DNA of 33,909 bases from NCBI GenBank assembly GCA_964606975.1, contig CAZSGY010000032.1:1-33909 (forward strand), written 5' to 3'. This stretch comes from UBA8517 sp964606975 (GTDB taxonomy: Bacteria > Patescibacteriota > Microgenomatia > UBA8517). The notes beneath the pieces were generated by a model. It was not told the DNA's origin. It saw only the letters and a list, made by a program, of their open reading frames with translations, and searched no databases. This document shows positions 32,484 through 33,909 of this stretch, in pieces; within the stretch, counting starts at the first letter, position 1, and each line of letters opens with the position of its first letter. Made by a program: the position numbers and the translations under genes.

Positions 32484-32918
32484 CTATATTTTGCCCTTAA
32501 ATTCTCTTTCTACTTCACGATCTATGTCGTGACGCTTGATGGCTTCCTTCTTTTGGAACTTGCGCTTGGCTCGGCCAAGCTCAAGATAAAGCTTGATCAG
32601 GCGGCCCTTATTGTATACCCTCAAGGGTACAATTTGCAATTTTCTTTGCTTCATTTTGGTGATAAGTGAAAGTATTTCTGCCCTGTGCAAAAGCAGCTTT
32701 CGGGCCCGAGTGGAGTTGTATTTCTGTAAACCCGGGGCCGGAATATTGGCATTTATAAGGTAAGCTTCATCACCCATAATTCTGATAGCGGATTGGGATA
32801 TGTCAACCCTGCCCTCACGCACGGATTTAGCCTCAGCTCCCAAAAGGGAGATCCCGGCTTCGACCCCTTCTCCTGTAAGTTCGTATTCAAATTTGGCTTT
32901 TTTGTTTGAAATGTTCAT
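32484..32918 (-). CDS. smpB: SsrA-binding protein SmpB
   Basis: SmpB binds tmRNA and brings it to stalled ribosomes. The 144-residue product shows the family motifs: KAKFEYELTGEGVEAGISLL, GAEAKSVREGRVDISQSAI, the INANIPAP block and RARKLLLHRAEI, with a basic C-terminal tail (EAIKRHDIDREVEREFKGKI) that reads the empty mRNA channel. A GAAAGG sequence 8 nt before the ATG is a reasonable Shine-Dalgarno, so this gene has a true leader of about 40 nt. It directly precedes ssrA and is divergent from comF. Confidence 0.96.
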   Translation of the reverse strand: MNISNKKAKFEYELTGEGVEAGISLLGAEAKSVREGRVDISQSAIRIMGDEAYLINANIPAPGLQKYNSTRARKLLLHRAEILSLITKMKQRKLQIVPLRVYNKGRLIKLYLELGRAKRKFQKKEAIKRHDIDREVEREFKGKI

Positions 32919-32965
32919 AACGTACCCTTTCTTTATTTGGTTACCTGCTTTTATCTATATACTTA

Positions 32966-32971
32966 ATTATA
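32966..32971. promoter_or_regulatory. TATAAT shared by divergent smpB and comF
   Basis: On minus, TATAAT lies 47 nt before the smpB ATG. On plus, the overlapping TTATAT (32967-32972) ends 4 nt before the comF ATG. The two promoters seem to occupy the same DNA, so they may compete. Confidence 0.4.
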
Positions 32972-32976
32972 TCTCA

Positions 32977-33642
32977 ATGGGCTTTTTTGATCTCGTTTTT
33001 CCCAAAACGTGCCTGGGGTGTGGACGGGAAGGAATGTATTTATGTAATTTGTGTATGCAAAAGATCAAGCGGCCTGTGCCCGTTTGCCCCTACTGCCGTC
33101 ATCCATCAATAGACGGAGCTACACATTCCAATTGCCAAAAAAGATTGGGGTTGGATGGCCTTTCTGCTATTTGGGAATACGAAGGAATAACAAGACAGGC
33201 AATTTTGGCTTTGAAATATAAATATGCTACAGAAATAAGCAAAGAAATTTCCGAACACCTAATTAGTTCGCTTTCCAATTTCGTTATGCCCAACGTTCAC
33301 TTTCTCACCCCGATCCCTGTTCATTGGTATAGGCAAAATACCAGAGGTTTTAATCAATCTTTAGAAATTGGCAGAGTTGTTGCGGTAAATATGGGTTATA
33401 GATTCATACCGGATTTGTTGATTAAGAAAATTTCCACAGTTCCCCAAGCCGGTCTTTCCGGCAAGGCACGTCGTAAAAATATGAAAGGGGTTTTTGAAAT
33501 CAATCCCGTTCCTCAGCTACAGGGTGTGAGCTGCCTACTCTTTGACGATGTCTTCACAACAGGGTCAACTTTGTTTGAGGCAACAAAAGTGCTCAAAAGA
33601 TCGGGGGTAAAAAAGGTGTGGGGATTAACAATAGCAAGGTAA
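32977..33642 (+). CDS. comF: ComF family phosphoribosyltransferase-like competence protein
   Basis: ComF is needed for DNA uptake by transformation in several bacteria and has a zinc finger plus a phosphoribosyltransferase fold. ATG 32977 gives 221 residues starting MGFFDLVFPKTCLGCG, the usual ComF opening; a longer open frame upstream overlaps smpB and is rejected. The N-terminal finger has CLGC, CNLC and CPYC pairs. The centre has IPVHWYRQNTRGFNQSLEI, and the PRPP-binding-like motif is CLLFDDVFTTGSTLFEA (about 180-196). With a T4SS in the same window, a link to DNA exchange is tempting but unproven. Confidence 0.93.
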   Translation: MGFFDLVFPKTCLGCGREGMYLCNLCMQKIKRPVPVCPYCRHPSIDGATHSNCQKRLGLDGLSAIWEYEGITRQAILALKYKYATEISKEISEHLISSLSNFVMPNVHFLTPIPVHWYRQNTRGFNQSLEIGRVVAVNMGYRFIPDLLIKKISTVPQAGLSGKARRKNMKGVFEINPVPQLQGVSCLLFDDVFTTGSTLFEATKVLKRSGVKKVWGLTIAR

Positions 33643-33659
33643 TTCAGGTCTAATTTTGA

Positions 33660-33665
33660 TATAAT
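33660..33665 (+). promoter_or_regulatory. Consensus -10 (TATAAT) of the tRNA-Ser genes
   Basis: TATAAT ends 10 nt before the first base of tRNA-Ser(GCT), so the precursor would have a 5' extension of only a few bases. Confidence 0.6.
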
Positions 33666-33675
33666 GGTCGAGCTT

Positions 33676-33760
33676 GGAGGATATGCCGAGCGGCTAAGGC
33701 AAAGGTTTGCTAAACCTTGACCACGCAAGTGGTCGGTGGGTTCGACTCCCTCATCCTCCG
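33676..33760 (+). tRNA. tRNA-Ser (anticodon GCT)
   Basis: The cloverleaf is complete: acceptor GGAGGAT/ATCCTCC with discriminator G, D-arm GCC...GGC, anticodon stem AAGGT/ACCTT-type with loop TTTGCTA, a long variable arm (GACCACGCAAGTGGTC) typical of serine tRNAs, and T-arm with TTCGACT. CCA is not encoded; the next bases are CAC. Eighteen bases of its 3' end recur at 33811-33828. Confidence 0.94.
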
Positions 33761-33780
33761 CACGGGAGGTGTCGGGGTCG

Positions 33781-33807
33781 ATGCAAATCAAGGAATTGGT
33801 TGTGCAT
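33781..33807 (+). repeat. 27-bp imperfect palindrome downstream of tRNA-Ser (copy B)
   Basis: Arms ATGCA...TGCAT can extend by AATC/GGTT past a bulged G. It is identical to copy A (32056-32082, minus strand) at 21 of 27 positions, including ATGC, AAGGAA and TGCAT; four of the six differences are transitions. Confidence 0.8.
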
Positions 33808-33810
33808 GTG

Positions 33811-33828
33811 CGACTCCCTCATCCTCCG
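33811..33828 (+). repeat. Displaced copy of the tRNA-Ser 3' end (18 bp), followed by CCA
   Basis: CGACTCCCTCATCCTCCG is identical to 33743-33760, the T-loop-to-discriminator part of tRNA-Ser(GCT). Here it is followed by CCA, unlike the intact gene. It ends 4 bp before the next tRNA. Confidence 0.9.
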
Positions 33829-33832
33829 CCAC

Positions 33833-33909
33833 GGTGGGTGGGCAGGACGGTAATGCGCGAGTCTTGAAAACTCGTGGGCGCAAGCCCTAACAGGTTCGAC
33901 CCCTGTACC
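33833..33909 (+). tRNA. tRNA-Ser (anticodon TGA), 3' end cut by window
   Basis: Acceptor 5' strand GGTGGGT, D-arm GCA...TGC, anticodon stem CGAGT/ACTCG with loop CTTGAAA (anticodon TGA), long variable arm (GGGCGCAAGCCC) and T-arm ACAGG/CCTGT with TTCGACC. The last three bases seen (ACC) begin the 3' acceptor strand, pairing with GGT. Confidence 0.9.

Noticed and set aside
32397..32669. 90-residue plus-strand open frame across the ssrA-smpB border
   Set aside because: It lies antisense to tmRNA and smpB, both strongly supported.
32800..32976. N-terminal extension of comF by 59 codons
   Set aside because: It would overlap smpB on the other strand, and the extension is not ComF-like; the conserved opening starts at 32977.
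33761..33832. A third, degenerate tRNA between the two tRNA-Ser genes
   Set aside because: Only the 3' 18 bases match a tRNA; there is no D-arm, anticodon arm or 5' acceptor strand, so it is a partial copy.

Overview
The window looks like a piece of a small-genome bacterium of the Candidate Phyla Radiation (Patescibacteria), most likely the Microgenomates side. This is an inference from three things: moderate-to-low GC with very tight gene packing, an origin region (rpmH-dnaA-dnaN) that runs straight into a reduced type IV secretion system (T4SS) instead of recF-gyrB, and lineage-typical membrane proteins such as DUF4012, PrgI fusions and arrays of two-helix pilin-like proteins. TGA appears to be a normal stop, because dnaA ends in TGA and the DNA after it is full of DnaA boxes.

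Layout. Positions 1-490 hold a divergent pair: a truncated proline-rich gene (minus) and a small membrane protein (plus). Positions 498-7723, all minus, read from the origin outward as rpmH, rnpA, yidD, yidC, jag/khpB, an O-antigen ligase-like gene, rnhA, a membrane DUF4012 protein with a decayed sugar-epimerase-like domain, and rplY. dnaA (7923-9284) and dnaN (9540-10652) are on the plus strand. The 255 bp between them is a convincing oriC, with a cluster of DnaA boxes followed by a DnaA-trio run.

Positions 10649-27524, almost all minus, form a T4SS and cell-wall block: an anchored propeller-like protein, a membrane-tethered amidase, VirB4, a VirB4-N/TraC-like protein, PrgI(VirB3) with an extra beta domain, VirB6, a secreted lytic-transglycosylase-like protein, and eight tandem VirB2/TrbC-like proteins. 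A 751-residue soluble protein of unknown function (plus) sits in the middle. No relaxase, VirD4 coupling protein, VirB8/9/10 or VirB11 is visible, so the apparatus resembles a single-membrane type. Positions 27586-32031 (plus) carry a SpoIID-type hydrolase, a PH-domain membrane protein, a small two-helix protein and a PP2C-like/propeller membrane protein. The right end holds ssrA (tmRNA) and smpB (minus), comF (plus) and two tRNA-Ser genes.

Two signals stand out. First, both the tmRNA and tRNA-Ser(GCT) are followed by an 18-19 bp copy of their own 3' end, and the 50-58 bp in between contains the same 27-bp imperfect palindrome (21 of 27 identical). This looks like a family of tiny elements that insert at, or duplicate, RNA-gene 3' ends; I do not recognise it. 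Second, most transcription-unit starts have TATAAT-like hexamers only 5-10 nt before the start codon and no Shine-Dalgarno sequence, implying widespread leaderless transcripts, while some internal operon genes keep a Shine-Dalgarno.
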